Assembly: GCA_018828825.1 (NCBI GenBank)
Contig: JAHJUV010000010.1
Coordinates: 1-22,073 of the forward strand
Length of the DNA: 22,073 nt
Reading direction: 5' to 3'
Origin: Planctomycetota bacterium
GTDB lineage: Bacteria > Planctomycetota > Phycisphaerae > Sedimentisphaerales > UBA12454
The translations under genes were made by a program, and so were the position numbers. The notes beneath the pieces were generated by a model. It was not told the origin of the DNA. It worked only from the letters and a program-made list of their open reading frames with translations, and made no database searches. This document shows, in pieces, positions 21,795 to 22,073 of the stretch. Numbering within the stretch: position 1 is the stretch's first letter; each line of letters begins with the position of its first letter.

Positions 21795-21841
21795 CCCGAC
21801 ATCCGCCTTCGCCAAGGCTTCGGACGGACAAGCAGGTCGGG
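21795..21841. repeat. Nested GC-rich interspersed palindrome
   Basis: Outer arms CCCGAC (21795-21800) and GTCGGG (21836-21841) enclose TCCG (21802-21805)/CGGA (21825-21828) and an inner GCC-AA-GGC (21811-21818). It is the longest member of the TCCGCC-type palindrome family in the window. Confidence 0.6.
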
Positions 21842-21933
21842 ATGCATTTCATTTTCCAATTTATTTTCCCCCATGACAAAAATTCATTTTTACATCCAAA
21901 TACCAGACTTTTGCGCGCGCATCGGCGCTATGA

Positions 21934-22073
21934 TACTTCTTTGGTATCGAAAGAGGCGATACGGCCTATGTATTCGACAAAAACAATATCTGCCTCGTAA
22001 TGGACAACAAGCAGGCCAAAAACACTCATAAAGTCAATTTCGCCTCGGTGACCAATTTCGTAGCCAACCCCTA
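21934..22073 (+). pseudogene. Coding-like open frame running off the window, no clear start
   Basis: From a stop at 21931-21933 the frame is open to the window end. It reads like real protein (GDTAYVFDKN, then MDNKQAKN, later VTNFVANP), with C-rich third codon positions like the housekeeping genes here. No start codon with a ribosome-binding site precedes it; the first in-frame ATG is at 22000. It is either the 5' part of a gene whose start is broken by a frameshift or a fragment. I do not recognise the product. Confidence 0.35.

Noticed and set aside
21734..22000. 88-codon plus-strand frame across the final repeats
   Set aside because: It reads straight through the heptamer array and GC-rich palindrome, so it is repeat-derived rather than a gene.

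Overview
The window looks like a chromosomal segment of a Planctomycetota bacterium, most likely of the Phycisphaerae/Sedimentisphaerales type. This is inferred from three things: a secreted alkaline phosphatase with a planctomycete-style C-terminal dockerin-like tail, a DUF4954 protein, and intergenic spaces packed with short 'word' repeats and GC-rich palindromes. No marker gene here fixes the taxonomy.

Layout. 1-3183 is housekeeping: the 3' part of rho (+), tRNA-Pro(TGG) (-) and glmS (+), the last two divergent with good promoters. 3192-4055 (-) holds a tandem-ACT protein and an orphan STAS anti-sigma-antagonist-like protein. 4117-4835 (-) is an overlapping HEPN/MNT pair of the HepT/MntA type. 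4961-11756 (-) is one tightly packed operon, with a near-consensus promoter at 11807-11835. It encodes a secreted HEAT-like protein followed by OppA, OppB, OppC, OppD and OppF, a complete oligopeptide ABC importer. 11992-14163 (+) carries a secreted DUF547 protein and metK, closed by a terminator.

14476-17283 (+) is the most striking gene: a visibly AT-rich, solitary 935-residue protein. It reads as an N-terminal HEPN domain with an RNKIAH motif, a STAND/NB-ARC NTPase, TPR repeats and a C-terminal cold-shock RNA-binding domain. This fits a single-gene defence or stress NLR-like protein whose effector would be an RNase. It has its own promoter and is flanked on both sides by multi-branched inverted repeats (14227-14300 and 17347-17466) that no coding feature explains.

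17677-20032 (-) holds a small acidic unknown protein and a 664-residue DUF4954 beta-helix protein. The DUF4954 gene is divergent from a secreted alkaline phosphatase (20200-21444, +). Immediately past the phosphatase stop lies a second, diverged copy of the first 26 codons of the DUF4954 gene plus its entire divergent promoter region (21475-21728), so an old duplication was cut here. The last 340 bases hold repeats and a short coding-like open frame that runs off the window.
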